Positions 15,673 through 24,949 of a DNA stretch of 64,000 nucleotides are shown piece by piece. A model generated the notes under the pieces. That model ran no database searches. It had not been told where the DNA came from and saw only the letters and a program-made list of their open reading frames with translations. The position numbers and the translations under genes are program-made. Position 1 is the stretch's first letter; the number at the start of each line of letters is the position of its first letter. The stretch is from Sunxiuqinia dokdonensis (GTDB lineage Bacteria; Bacteroidota; Bacteroidia; Bacteroidales; Prolixibacteraceae). Location: the NCBI RefSeq assembly GCF_001270965.1, contig NZ_LGIA01000159.1:1-64000 (forward strand). Reading direction: 5' to 3'.

Positions 15673-17760
15673 TTATTCAACTGTATATCGATATAAGACA
15701 TAGGAATTGGCTTTCGGCAAATTGAATTTTAACGTTCCATTTTCAGAAACCACAAGCTGCAGGGACTCTTCCAAAGCATCTCCCAAAACCAACTGCAGAC
15801 TAACTTGCTCTCCTTCCAAAAGATAAGCCTGAATTTGAGCACTACTAGCTTCTGTGCGTTCCCTGAAAACAAGAAAATATCCTCTATTCTCATGTACTGA
15901 CTGAAAACCGGTCCACGATCTACCCGTTGGTTCATCTCCTATTGGAAAAATATACCCCGAATGAAAGTCATTCTGAATGGTTCGGTATTTTGTAATTGTT
16001 TCAGCAATACCAGATGCTTCATCTGTCAAACCCGTCGCTTCAAACCAAGCCAACGGTTGCCCAACCATCGCAATAGCGAATAGATAATCAAAATCATAAT
16101 TTGAGGGAGCAAACAAATCATTATCAGGATATTTATCAGCATTTCGCCATTTGTTTAAAAACTCAATCTGCAATAGTTCAGGAGGGAAATAATGCGCCAA
16201 ATTCCAAACATTACGAAGCGTGCGAAAAGGATAATAATTTCCCCAATCAGTATACCTATTCTCTAAAAACAGGTTTCCAAATGGGCGGTATGAGAAATAG
16301 CCACCGCGAACCCCAGCCGTCAGGTCTAAATTGAAAAAAGCAGCTCCATTGGTTTCCTTCTTTACTTTTGAAAAGAATTTTTCCAAGTTGATTGCAGCCT
16401 CTTTATCAGCTATTTCTACTCCATCAATTTTGAAATAGGCGATTCCGGTTTCTCTGTATAAATTGACTAAAATATCAGCATCAATTTCCCAGGTAGCATA
16501 GCTGTTTTGGTTACTTGGATGAAACCACAATCCCAACCGAATCCCCTTTGCTTCCGCTGATTCCAAAATCTCAGTTAACCCATTCGGAAAGCGCTCTTTG
16601 TTAGGCTGCCAGTTTTCCGGGCTCCAGGCGTCCCATAAGTTTCCCGATTGATGTATCGAATTTGCAGAAAGCCCTTGCTGCCACCCGTCATCGATCTGAA
16701 AATGACTGATTCCAAGCTCCTGTGCCTTTTCCAATTCTTTCAGAATAAAACGTTCACTGATCTTGCCATCCTGTCCCCGATCTCCCCAAGTATTCATCAT
16801 CACCATTTCATACTGTTGGGGCTCGTAGTTAATTGATCCCTTCAGATATTTACGCAATGCAAATAAACAATCCGTGTTCGTACCGGAAAAGCCCATGGTG
16901 AAAGTATAACCCTTGATCCATTCATCCGGATTTCCATTGACAGGGAAACCCGCGAAAGCAAGCTCAATTCCCCGTTGTGACACCACAAAATCATATCCCG
17001 GATAATTTATCTGACTGGCTGAATTTGGAGCCTCTTTCAAAATGAAGAACTGATTTTCACTGATCAAGTCTTCTCCTAAAATTAAATTGCCAGTGTTTCT
17101 CTGAGCTAGTTGGTATGGCAGTATATCCTCCATAAAAACAAGGTTATCGTGTGTGTCTGTAGCATCCTTAAAATTTATAACCTTAAGTCTTACATGTTTC
17201 GAAGAAAACCCCAAGTATGCCAAATATGATTTGCCATTTTGCGATATTGAAGGCGTACTTTTTTCGGTGCCGTCACCCCTACCATTCTGAACTTGCTGTT
17301 CTGAAGCAAGCGAATGGTATTTTAAATAGAAATCACACGGGAACGCTCCTATACCAGGAAAAATTCGAAAAACACGCCTGCAAAAAAGCTGCCCGTATTG
17401 GTTTTCAATACTCACTTCAAGATGCTCCGGCATTAAAACCGTTTCATCCATCTGGTTAATTTCAAGCTTGATGTTTTTGATAAAATCGCTCCCTTCCAAT
17501 GCAAAGCTAGGAGCGTGAGGATTCCAACTCATGACATCTCCGGAATTCAATTCCTTAGTTGAATACAAACGAATGTCTCCGGAATACCATAACCACTTTT
17601 GCTCAATTTTTGAATTGCGAATGACCAGCGTATCATTTGATAAATACGCCTCGCATTCTTTAACTTGTCTTTCTGCATGACAAACAATTGCTCCGGTAAC
17701 AACCAAAAGAAAGGACAAGCATAGCTTTTGTATGACCTTAATGTTTTTCATGAATTCCAT
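15673..17760 (-). CDS. Exported GH36-like alpha-galactosidase (melibiase-type)
   Basis: The 695-residue protein has an N-terminal signal peptide (LCLSFLLVVTGAIVCHAE). A beta-rich N-terminal domain (to about residue 310) precedes a TIM barrel with melibiase landmarks: NTWGDRGQDG, ISHFQIDDGWQQG, RLGLWFHPSNQ and IAYFKIDGVE, where the Asp near residue 443 is the likely nucleophile. A C-terminal beta domain ends the protein. GH36 members release alpha-linked galactose, but KIDGVE departs from the usual K-(W/Y)-D-x-x-R, so another alpha-glycoside is possible. A second ATG three codons in (17751) is an alternative start. It is last in the sigma/FecR-controlled locus. Confidence 0.8.
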   Translation of the reverse strand: MEFMKNIKVIQKLCLSFLLVVTGAIVCHAERQVKECEAYLSNDTLVIRNSKIEQKWLWYSGDIRLYSTKELNSGDVMSWNPHAPSFALEGSDFIKNIKLEINQMDETVLMPEHLEVSIENQYGQLFCRRVFRIFPGIGAFPCDFYLKYHSLASEQQVQNGRGDGTEKSTPSISQNGKSYLAYLGFSSKHVRLKVINFKDATDTHDNLVFMEDILPYQLAQRNTGNLILGEDLISENQFFILKEAPNSASQINYPGYDFVVSQRGIELAFAGFPVNGNPDEWIKGYTFTMGFSGTNTDCLFALRKYLKGSINYEPQQYEMVMMNTWGDRGQDGKISERFILKELEKAQELGISHFQIDDGWQQGLSANSIHQSGNLWDAWSPENWQPNKERFPNGLTEILESAEAKGIRLGLWFHPSNQNSYATWEIDADILVNLYRETGIAYFKIDGVEIADKEAAINLEKFFSKVKKETNGAAFFNLDLTAGVRGGYFSYRPFGNLFLENRYTDWGNYYPFRTLRNVWNLAHYFPPELLQIEFLNKWRNADKYPDNDLFAPSNYDFDYLFAIAMVGQPLAWFEATGLTDEASGIAETITKYRTIQNDFHSGYIFPIGDEPTGRSWTGFQSVHENRGYFLVFRERTEASSAQIQAYLLEGEQVSLQLVLGDALEESLQLVVSENGTLKFNLPKANSYVLYRYTVE

Positions 17761-17813
17761 GAATAGTATTGTGTTTACTCTTCTTTTGACAAAGAAACAA
17801 GCTGTTCATGGGC

Positions 17814-19253
17814 TTATTCATATTGAGTTTGCTTTTCGATAATAGTTTTCGATTTCAAATTGAAGAACCAGCCAACCAGCGCAATTGAAGTGACCAGTCC
17901 AATGTTTAACGATAGATAGTAAGAAAGCTGTAGTCCTTCAGGAGCAACAAGAATGTAAGTTGTAACAACCGCGGTCATGAAAACCGCAGGCAAGAGTGCG
18001 ATCCAATAATTGCCTCCCTGCTTGAGCATGTAAACTGCCGCAGCCCACAACACAATAGTTGCTAACGTTTGATTTGACCATCCAAAGTATCGCCAAATCA
18101 CGCCAAAGTTGATGGTTGTAAGCAGAAACGCAATGACAAAAATCGGAATCGTCACCACCAAACGTTGCTGAAGGGCGCCCTGCTTGAAACGAAACGAATC
18201 GGCAATCGTCAAACGAGCACTTCGAAAAGCAGTATCGCCCGATGTAATGGGTGCTGCGACCACGCCAATGATCGCTAATAATCCTCCCACTTTCCCGAGC
18301 ATCGTATTGCAAATTTGATTCACAACCCAGGCCGCGTTATGCCCTTGAGCAGCCATCGTATCGCCTAGTTCACGAACGCCACCAAAGAAGGACATGGCTG
18401 CTGCAGCCCAGATTAAGGCAACGATGCCCTCTGTGATCATAGCTCCAAAAAATACCTTTTTACCATCGGCTTCATTCGAAAGGCAACGGGCCATTAGCGG
18501 CGATTGCGTAGAATGAAAGCCGGAAATGGCGCCGCATGCAATGGTGATGAAGAGTAAAGGAAAGACCGGAAACTTGTCTGCTTGAGCATGCATATTCCCA
18601 AAGGTTTCTGGTGTGAGATTGGGGATGGCATAGTTCCCGGAAAAAAGGGCGACCAGAATTCCCCCAGCCATAACTAAGAGCGATAAGCCAAAAAGCGGAT
18701 AAATTCTTCCAATTAGTTTATCAATCGGAATCATGGTTGCCAAAATATAGTACAGGAATATCATGACGATCCAATAAACTTGACTCACATTTGAAAGTTC
18801 GGTAAGAATGGTTGCCGGACCTTTGACAAACACAACTCCAACTAAAATCAACAAAACAACGGCAAAAACCCGCATAAAGTTTTTTACACCTTTTCCCAGG
18901 TACCTCCCCACAATTTCGGGTATACTCTCTCCTCCATGGCGAACGGAGAGCATACCCGAAAAGTAATCGTGTACCCCACCCGCAAACACAGCTCCAAAAA
19001 CGATCCAAATGAAAGCGACCGGCCCCCATAAAGCGCCTGCAATTGCTCCGAAAATAGGACCTAGTCCAGCAATATTCAGAAACTGAATTAAAAAGATTTT
19101 GCTTGTTTTTAGGGGGACATAATCTACCCCGTCATTCTTTTCCATAGCAGGCGTAATCCGCGAAGAATCGCTTCCAAACTTGCGATCTACATAACCTCCA
19201 TATAAAAAATATCCCCCCGTCAGAATAGCTATTGATACGATAAGTGAAATCAT
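17814..19253 (-). CDS. cstA: CstA-family transporter (carbon starvation protein, short form)
   Basis: The 479-residue polytopic inner-membrane protein has family landmarks near the N-terminus (YVPLKTSKIFLIQFLNIAGLGPIFGAIAGALWGP, GGVHDYFSGMLSVRHGGESIPEI) and the central GAISGFHSTQSPLMARC. CstA/BtsT proteins import pyruvate or small peptides in E. coli; the enterobacterial form is about 700 residues, and this shorter version is common in Bacteroidota. It sits between an alpha-galactosidase gene and a helical-repeat gene. A very similar paralog is at the right end of the window. Confidence 0.9.
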   Translation of the reverse strand: MISLIVSIAILTGGYFLYGGYVDRKFGSDSSRITPAMEKNDGVDYVPLKTSKIFLIQFLNIAGLGPIFGAIAGALWGPVAFIWIVFGAVFAGGVHDYFSGMLSVRHGGESIPEIVGRYLGKGVKNFMRVFAVVLLILVGVVFVKGPATILTELSNVSQVYWIVMIFLYYILATMIPIDKLIGRIYPLFGLSLLVMAGGILVALFSGNYAIPNLTPETFGNMHAQADKFPVFPLLFITIACGAISGFHSTQSPLMARCLSNEADGKKVFFGAMITEGIVALIWAAAAMSFFGGVRELGDTMAAQGHNAAWVVNQICNTMLGKVGGLLAIIGVVAAPITSGDTAFRSARLTIADSFRFKQGALQQRLVVTIPIFVIAFLLTTINFGVIWRYFGWSNQTLATIVLWAAAVYMLKQGGNYWIALLPAVFMTAVVTTYILVAPEGLQLSYYLSLNIGLVTSIALVGWFFNLKSKTIIEKQTQYE

Positions 19254-19280
19254 TTGCTTCGCTAATTTTAAAATATACTG

Positions 19281-20396
19281 CTATTTTTCAAATTTGCCCA
19301 ACAACCTGCCCGTGAGGTTTCGAACATAGGCATCCTCATGCTCCGACAGACCTTCCAAAGCTAACATGACTTGCTGGTTATTGAGGTGTTCCGGACGGAT
19401 CAAACGATAAATTAGGTTCAGGGAGCCAATGTTGAGCTTTTGCTCCTGGAAAAGGGTTAACAACTCAAAGACAATGTCCTCGGTTGCGTAACCTGATTCA
19501 ATAAATTTCCAGATAATCGTATTCTTTTTATCTGTTGATAAGCCAGGCATCACTTCAACCAACAGTTTTTGAAGGGCAGCATCTTTTAATCCAGATGGCT
19601 GGAAGTACTGAAGTGCCCTTGCTGAGATCTCAAGGGTATCAGACTGGATGTACTGAATAAAAAGGGGATAAAAATCCTCATGGTACGATGAATCTTTCTC
19701 CACCGCCCGGATCCCCCAAAGTATTTTTTTTGTCTTATGACTTTCAAACACGCGTTTTAAAAAACTCACATCAACTCTTTCATCCAGTATTTCCATTATT
19801 TTAGTTTGAACCGGGCCATAAACCGTGTGCCAAAGGGTATGACAGGTATACACCGCGTCCTTTACTACAACTTCCGCAAGGGCAGGTTGCGTAGCTGCTG
19901 TGTATCCATCGATTTCATAAGCCGTGTAAGGATCAATTGAATCAGGCACAATGATTAATTCTTCCGATTCTAAATCTTTCAGTATTGAAGCAGTGTCGCT
20001 AAGGATTACATTTAACTTTTCATAGTCAGCAGCTTCAAATTCGGTATGGTCTGATTTGGTCAGTGGTTCTTCTGCCGGAACTTCCATACCCAGATAATTC
20101 CCGGCACCGTCCCAAAACAGTGTCAAACGGATCATTTTACATTCGCCGGTCATGCAGACATCTTTGTAAAAATGCCGGCTAAACCAAACGGGCAAGCCAT
20201 TCTCATCCTGAAGTTCAATAATTTCAGAACTCGAAAGTGAATCAGCCTCGTTTTCAAAATGGTGCATTACCAATGTCCCTTCCCTATCGCTGAAATCAAT
20301 CTGCCGAAAACCTGGCGGGATTTCAGTAAAGCCGGAAAGCAACAGAAAAACGATCGCAATCAATGCTTTTATGTAATTCCCATTTCTAAAAGTCAT
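19281..20396 (-). CDS. Exported helical-repeat protein, function unknown (371 aa)
   Basis: The N-terminus is a signal peptide or anchor (NYIKALIAIVFLLLSGFTEIPPGF). The first half is beta-rich with an odd segment, DGYTAATQPALAEVVVKDAVY, followed by CHTLWH, which faintly recalls FMN-binding-type domains; I do not rely on this. The C-terminal 180 residues are short paired helices like HEAT repeats (ALQKLLVEVMPGLSTDKKN, YVRNLTGRLLGKF). I start at the ATG at 20396; the frame is open 22 codons further but that part covers the intergenic hairpin. It lies between the FAD oxidoreductase and CstA genes. Confidence 0.6.
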   Translation of the reverse strand: MTFRNGNYIKALIAIVFLLLSGFTEIPPGFRQIDFSDREGTLVMHHFENEADSLSSSEIIELQDENGLPVWFSRHFYKDVCMTGECKMIRLTLFWDGAGNYLGMEVPAEEPLTKSDHTEFEAADYEKLNVILSDTASILKDLESEELIIVPDSIDPYTAYEIDGYTAATQPALAEVVVKDAVYTCHTLWHTVYGPVQTKIMEILDERVDVSFLKRVFESHKTKKILWGIRAVEKDSSYHEDFYPLFIQYIQSDTLEISARALQYFQPSGLKDAALQKLLVEVMPGLSTDKKNTIIWKFIESGYATEDIVFELLTLFQEQKLNIGSLNLIYRLIRPEHLNNQQVMLALEGLSEHEDAYVRNLTGRLLGKFEK

Positions 20397-20411
20397 ATTG
20401 TAAGACAAATT

Positions 20412-20443
20412 TTCACCCGGTGGAATTTCGACCACCGGGTGAA
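20412..20443. repeat. Perfect 12-bp hairpin between FAD oxidoreductase and helical-repeat genes
   Basis: TTCACCCGGTGG (20412-20423) and CCACCGGGTGAA (20432-20443) are perfect inverted arms with an 8-base loop. On the transcribed minus strand the stem is followed by AAAATTTG, a poor T-run. It may act as a partial terminator or as an RNA-stabilising end for the upstream genes. Confidence 0.6.
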
Positions 20444-20482
20444 TTAAAAAAAACTGTAACAAGTTTAGTTGGTAAAAAGGTT

Positions 20483-22336
20483 CTATTCTTTCGGTCCAAG
20501 GGTTGAACCCTCGTTATAATTCTGCATGTTTTCCACATCATATTTTCCAACGCCTTTTTCCATCAGGGTTTTCAGTTCATCCAGATGGTTTTGGTAAACT
20601 CCGCGCGGGCTGGTGTGGTGCTTTGCGGCAACCGAGGCAGCCATCCCAACGACTTCGCCCATGATGCCCGTGGTGCGCATCACCCGGACGGTCCCAAGTG
20701 CAACATGCGTTACGCTGATATTGCGCCCGGCCATAAACAGGTTGTCCACATTGCGCGAATAAAAACAGCGGTAAGGGATTGGGTACGGATGGATTTTTTT
20801 ATGCACGGCAATCGACTTAAATTCCTTGTCGGGAAAATGTTCCGTGTTTTTTGGATCGGGGTAATGCAGGTCAATGGTCCAGGTGGTTGGAGCCGAAGCA
20901 TCCGGGTAAATCACGTAATCGGTAATGTCCTGCTCTTTCAGTATCAAGTCACCCAACAACCTGCGTGATTCCCGTTTCCCGGCAATGTAGGCTACCCATT
21001 CCAGTTCCCGGTTTTTATAGTCTTCTTTCACCGAACTTTTGTTTTTCAGAAACGACCAGTTGGAATAGACCACCAGCAGGCCATAATCACGAATACGTTC
21101 AAACTCCTTTATTTGATCGAAATTCATTCCTGTTTCCCAGGTCCACTCGCCCATGGTCACTTTTTCCGTGTTTTCTTCGTTGAATTCAACACCGTAGCTA
21201 AATTCAGGAAACGAGCTTTCTTCTCCACTTTCAACCGAATACCACTGAACGGATGATCCCATCGTCATTTTGTCGGCTTTTTCCGGGGCAGTGGGCTCGC
21301 CAAATTCATCTTTTCCTTCACGCCCCATGGCAAAGTCGGCACCAGCCAGAAACCCAATCGTGCCATCGCCGGTACAGTCGGCAAACAAAGGCGCTGAAAA
21401 GGACAATTCTTCCGCTGTTTCAATGTGCCTGGCATGCACTTCTGTGATGCGTGAACGTTTCATTTTCACGTCGAAGGCCCGGTAGTTGGTAAACAACGAG
21501 ATATTCTCTTCGGCCAGTACCATCTCCATCTTTTTCTCATCTTCATAATAGGCGGCCGGTTGTGCATTTCCTCCTTGCGTGGGACCGATTTCATTCACCA
21601 CATCGCCCAATGAAGGATAGGGTTCCACCTTGATTCGTCCCCCTAAATGCACGCGTACCTCAGAGCTGTTATTACCCCCTAAAACAGGCCGATCCTGGAT
21701 CAATGCCACTTTCAAACCTAACCGGGCAGCAGAAATAGAAGCCGTTGTGCCGGCAACACCGCCACCAATCACAACCAAATCAAATTCACCCGCCTGTTCA
21801 GGTTTTTTAGGAATGCCCAATTGCTTCCTACGAAACTTTTTAAGTGTAGCCATTTCATTTGGTGGCGCCGTGTTGCCTTTGGTGAAATAGATGGCATCCA
21901 CCCGGCCGTTAAAGCCAGTTAGGTCGTGCAAAGTAATCGTTGCCCTGTTGCTGGTGATGCTCACCTTGCCGGCGTCTTGCCATAGCCACTCGAACCCGGA
22001 AGCGCCCAGTGTTGCGCCGGTACTTTTCCCATCGACTAAAAGCTCAAATTTGCCAGGTCCTTCTCCCTGAAACCAGGGTGAGGCCCAGTTATAGGTACGG
22101 ACAAACACCTGATACTCTCCTGCCTCCGGAAAGTCAACGGTCGTTTCAGCATCGGTAACAGGAACCCCCATCCCGTGTGCCATCAGATAAGGCGACCCCA
22201 TCAAATCCATAAACTGCTGGTCAATGACCCAGCCGCCTTTGTTGGCAAAGTTTTCAGCTTCAACAAAAACAGACTGCGCCTGGAGGGCAAACACGCTGTA
22301 AATAAAGACGAATGTGATTAATGCTATTTTGTTCAT
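20483..22336 (-). CDS. Exported FAD-dependent oxidoreductase with N-terminal beta domain
   Basis: The 617-residue protein has a signal peptide of about 20 residues (ITFVFIYSVFALQAQ). Residues 22-155 form a beta-sandwich-like region (VFVEAENFANKGGWV, GEYQVFVRTYNWA, VDAIYFTKG) of the kind found as carbohydrate-binding or golvesin-like domains. An FAD-binding Rossmann motif follows (LVVIGGGVAGTTASISAARLG) and then GGNNSSEVRVHLGG, the pattern of the FAD_oxidored family (PF12831). Such proteins recur in Bacteroidetes glycan loci, often labelled xanthan lyase without proof. The likely role is oxidation of a sugar in the periplasm; the substrate is unknown. Confidence 0.8.
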   Translation of the reverse strand: MNKIALITFVFIYSVFALQAQSVFVEAENFANKGGWVIDQQFMDLMGSPYLMAHGMGVPVTDAETTVDFPEAGEYQVFVRTYNWASPWFQGEGPGKFELLVDGKSTGATLGASGFEWLWQDAGKVSITSNRATITLHDLTGFNGRVDAIYFTKGNTAPPNEMATLKKFRRKQLGIPKKPEQAGEFDLVVIGGGVAGTTASISAARLGLKVALIQDRPVLGGNNSSEVRVHLGGRIKVEPYPSLGDVVNEIGPTQGGNAQPAAYYEDEKKMEMVLAEENISLFTNYRAFDVKMKRSRITEVHARHIETAEELSFSAPLFADCTGDGTIGFLAGADFAMGREGKDEFGEPTAPEKADKMTMGSSVQWYSVESGEESSFPEFSYGVEFNEENTEKVTMGEWTWETGMNFDQIKEFERIRDYGLLVVYSNWSFLKNKSSVKEDYKNRELEWVAYIAGKRESRRLLGDLILKEQDITDYVIYPDASAPTTWTIDLHYPDPKNTEHFPDKEFKSIAVHKKIHPYPIPYRCFYSRNVDNLFMAGRNISVTHVALGTVRVMRTTGIMGEVVGMAASVAAKHHTSPRGVYQNHLDELKTLMEKGVGKYDVENMQNYNEGSTLGPKE

Positions 22337-22392
22337 GCTTATTTTTTATATCGGTTTCCTATTGTTATCAAGGTAATGTTTCAAGATGCTCT

Positions 22393-24861
22393 CTATTCAT
22401 ATTTCAACCATGCTGTTGCCTGACAGTCTTGATCAGCAACAAATCGAATCCAGCGCGATTGGAAACTTTCCGAGAATTGATATTCAAAGGTTTCGCCCGG
22501 CTGCACAAGGACTTCTTTGTATGCCATCCACGGACCATGCCCGATGGGCTCCGCTTCAATTCTAAACTTAACTGATTGATTCGATTCATGTGAAAGTATC
22601 AGGCTTCTTTGGTCGTAAAAGCCAATCAGATACGGATCTGAAGGCTCATTTGCTTTTACATCCGAATCTTTCCAGGGACCACCTTCTCCGACTGGTTTTC
22701 CCAGTTTCCAAAGGTCATCAATGACGCCCGCCCAAACAGCTGCATGGCCGTCTTGAGATTGAATGATGTGGTCATCATTTTCCGGCAACTCAGTTTGAAG
22801 CCCTGTCATGACCAACATTCCCCGATAAGAAGCGTAATCATAAATTCTAAAATTATGCGATGCCACTGGCCGTATCTTTGCGTATCCGTCGGCATTTTCC
22901 GCAGGGAGTTCATAGAATGTACCCGAGCAGTTGAATAAGTCACGTTCGGTAGCCACTTCCCGGCAAATACGGAGCAAGCCTTTTTCTGTCAATCCTGAAT
23001 ATTTTTCATTTCCTTTGGGTAAGCGCCAGCGCCTTCCAATATCATCCACCACCAATACTGAAGCTTCGTCGATAGTGATTACCTCTTGTGGTATGCCAAA
23101 TTTTTCACGAATAAAAGAAGCTGTTTCCGTATCTTCTTTTTTTACAAGTCTCATATTGCCATCCAATTCATAGTATCCAGTTTCTTCAAAACCCGTATCT
23201 GTGGCAGTGCCCGCAAGGATTCCCAAAGCACGACGATTCTCCCCCAGTCCCCAAAGCAGACCAGCTTTTGTTGAACCTTCAGCAGTATCAGCCAGTCCAT
23301 TAAAAATTGGATCGACATCGCCATCTCGTGCATCGTTTTGTGCATAAAAAAAATGTACCGTAGCTTTGGTATCGTTATTCGTTGAAACACGAATCCATTC
23401 TCCAATCTCATTGTCTTTAAAGATGACATTTGCCGATTCTCCACTTTTCAACTCAACCGATTTCAGTGGTGTCCAGCTATTGTTTCCTTTTTGATCAACC
23501 TCAAAGGAAAAGCTGACAGTAGCCTTGCCTTCGTTTTGAACCCATGCTGAACGGCGGTCCCATCCTGAAAACAGGAATGGTTCTGAATCTTCAGCGGCTT
23601 TGATTTCTTCGGAAATCCATACAGCACCTTCAGCTGTATTCGGCCCCAACTGATCCGGTTTTTCAAATGAGGTGAACCATAAATTAGAGTTCGATTGTCC
23701 GGGGCCTTCAATGTTTCCCTTGGCTTTTCGTTTATTCAGGAATTCTTTGTTGGCCGAATCATCACAACCAAAAACAAGTTGGTCGTTCCAGCGGGCAAAG
23801 TCGCCGATCACTTTCAGATAAGCCGAACGCGGAAGGATACCAGACGAATTATCAGCAGTAAATGTTTGTGGGAAACGCCAGAACATGCCATGCATGGTCA
23901 TTAAGTAATCCGGATTCTCTGGCGTACCAATATCACGGATACGCGGCCACTCGGTGTTCCAACCATGAGCGCCATCGTAGCTGTGGCTGGCTTTAGGGAG
24001 TCGATAAAAATCCCAGCCCGTTTCAGGATTGCGGACACCTAAAAGCACCGATTTGTGGTCCCAGCCCGTTGCCCAAATCGGATCAGTCTCAGGATTGGCA
24101 TTGCCATATATCCCACCCGGGCCGGTCACTTCAACAAACTGGTTACGGCGGACTATTTTCCAGTCTTTACCGTCCCATTCGGCCAAAGCTCCAGATTTTA
24201 TTGCAAAATTTGTAAGGGCTTCCTGTCCGGTTTCACCGTTGTTTGAATAAACCATTACCCCTTGTCCCGAATAAAGCCCTTTCCCGTGAGCGCCAACCAG
24301 CAAACTGGCTTCCTGGGCCATTTCTCCCGGTTTGCGGCTCACATTCCCATCTTGGTATAACATCGTCGGCTGAAGTGTCTTTACATTGACCTCATAAAAA
24401 CCTTCTTCCATGGTGCCATAGTAAATTTTTCCGGCGGGGTCGGTTAAATGGCGGGCGTTTCCGGTGTGGCGGCCCGGCATTTTGGCATAGGGAATAACCC
24501 GGACGTTGCGTACCGAGTCAATGGCATACGGTCCAATAAAAAGTTGGTTACTTTCCTTGTGGATCATCCGGTTGGCGGGGGTGCCACCAATACTTTCTTC
24601 CCTGACAATTTGTTTCAAATCAGGCGTAATCTCATAAAGTTTATCAGACGAGCCTTTGGGCAGGTGAGGCCCGTAAGTAATGACCCAAAGCCTGTCTGCC
24701 CATGGCACCACCGCTCCGGTTCCACACTCGCCTTCATTGTTGTAATACGCCAGATGCGGATAAATTCCGCTGTAAAATTTAGGCTCCGTTTTCTTTTCTG
24801 ACGAACAGGCGCTGAATATGGCAATCAAAAGGAGAAGACTATATAAGAATATTCGATTCAT
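22393..24861 (-). CDS. Large lipoprotein with beta-propeller-like region and duplicated module (822 aa)
   Basis: A lipobox (LLLIAIFSAC) indicates a lipid-anchored protein, probably at the outer membrane. Many short beta strands in the first 450 residues (for example GAVVPWADRLWVITYG, GKIYYGTMEEGFYEV) suggest a propeller. A module of about 80 residues appears twice. The first begins PFLFSGWDRRSAWV and ends ATVHFFY (about 23335-23585). The second begins PYLIGFYDQRSLIL and ends at the C-terminus QATAWLKY (about 22393-22640). No catalytic family is recognised. It follows susD, where surface glycan-binding proteins or enzymes are usual. Confidence 0.75.
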   Translation of the reverse strand: MNRIFLYSLLLLIAIFSACSSEKKTEPKFYSGIYPHLAYYNNEGECGTGAVVPWADRLWVITYGPHLPKGSSDKLYEITPDLKQIVREESIGGTPANRMIHKESNQLFIGPYAIDSVRNVRVIPYAKMPGRHTGNARHLTDPAGKIYYGTMEEGFYEVNVKTLQPTMLYQDGNVSRKPGEMAQEASLLVGAHGKGLYSGQGVMVYSNNGETGQEALTNFAIKSGALAEWDGKDWKIVRRNQFVEVTGPGGIYGNANPETDPIWATGWDHKSVLLGVRNPETGWDFYRLPKASHSYDGAHGWNTEWPRIRDIGTPENPDYLMTMHGMFWRFPQTFTADNSSGILPRSAYLKVIGDFARWNDQLVFGCDDSANKEFLNKRKAKGNIEGPGQSNSNLWFTSFEKPDQLGPNTAEGAVWISEEIKAAEDSEPFLFSGWDRRSAWVQNEGKATVSFSFEVDQKGNNSWTPLKSVELKSGESANVIFKDNEIGEWIRVSTNNDTKATVHFFYAQNDARDGDVDPIFNGLADTAEGSTKAGLLWGLGENRRALGILAGTATDTGFEETGYYELDGNMRLVKKEDTETASFIREKFGIPQEVITIDEASVLVVDDIGRRWRLPKGNEKYSGLTEKGLLRICREVATERDLFNCSGTFYELPAENADGYAKIRPVASHNFRIYDYASYRGMLVMTGLQTELPENDDHIIQSQDGHAAVWAGVIDDLWKLGKPVGEGGPWKDSDVKANEPSDPYLIGFYDQRSLILSHESNQSVKFRIEAEPIGHGPWMAYKEVLVQPGETFEYQFSESFQSRWIRFVADQDCQATAWLKYE

Positions 24862-24905
24862 TTTATAATTAGTTTACATTATGCGTTTGGGCAAATCTCA
24901 GCTAA

Positions 24906-24937
24906 TTAGTTGGACAACTTTTAAGTTGTCCAACTAA
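24906..24937. repeat. Perfect 15-bp hairpin between susD and the large lipoprotein gene
   Basis: TTAGTTGGACAACTT (24906-24920) and AAGTTGTCCAACTAA (24923-24937) are perfect arms with a two-base loop. The stem lies 12 bases past the susD stop on the minus strand. No clear T-run follows on that strand. Such a hairpin could lower expression of distal genes relative to susCD by attenuation or by protecting the susCD mRNA 3' end. Confidence 0.75.
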
Positions 24938-24949
24938 TATCAATTTAGG

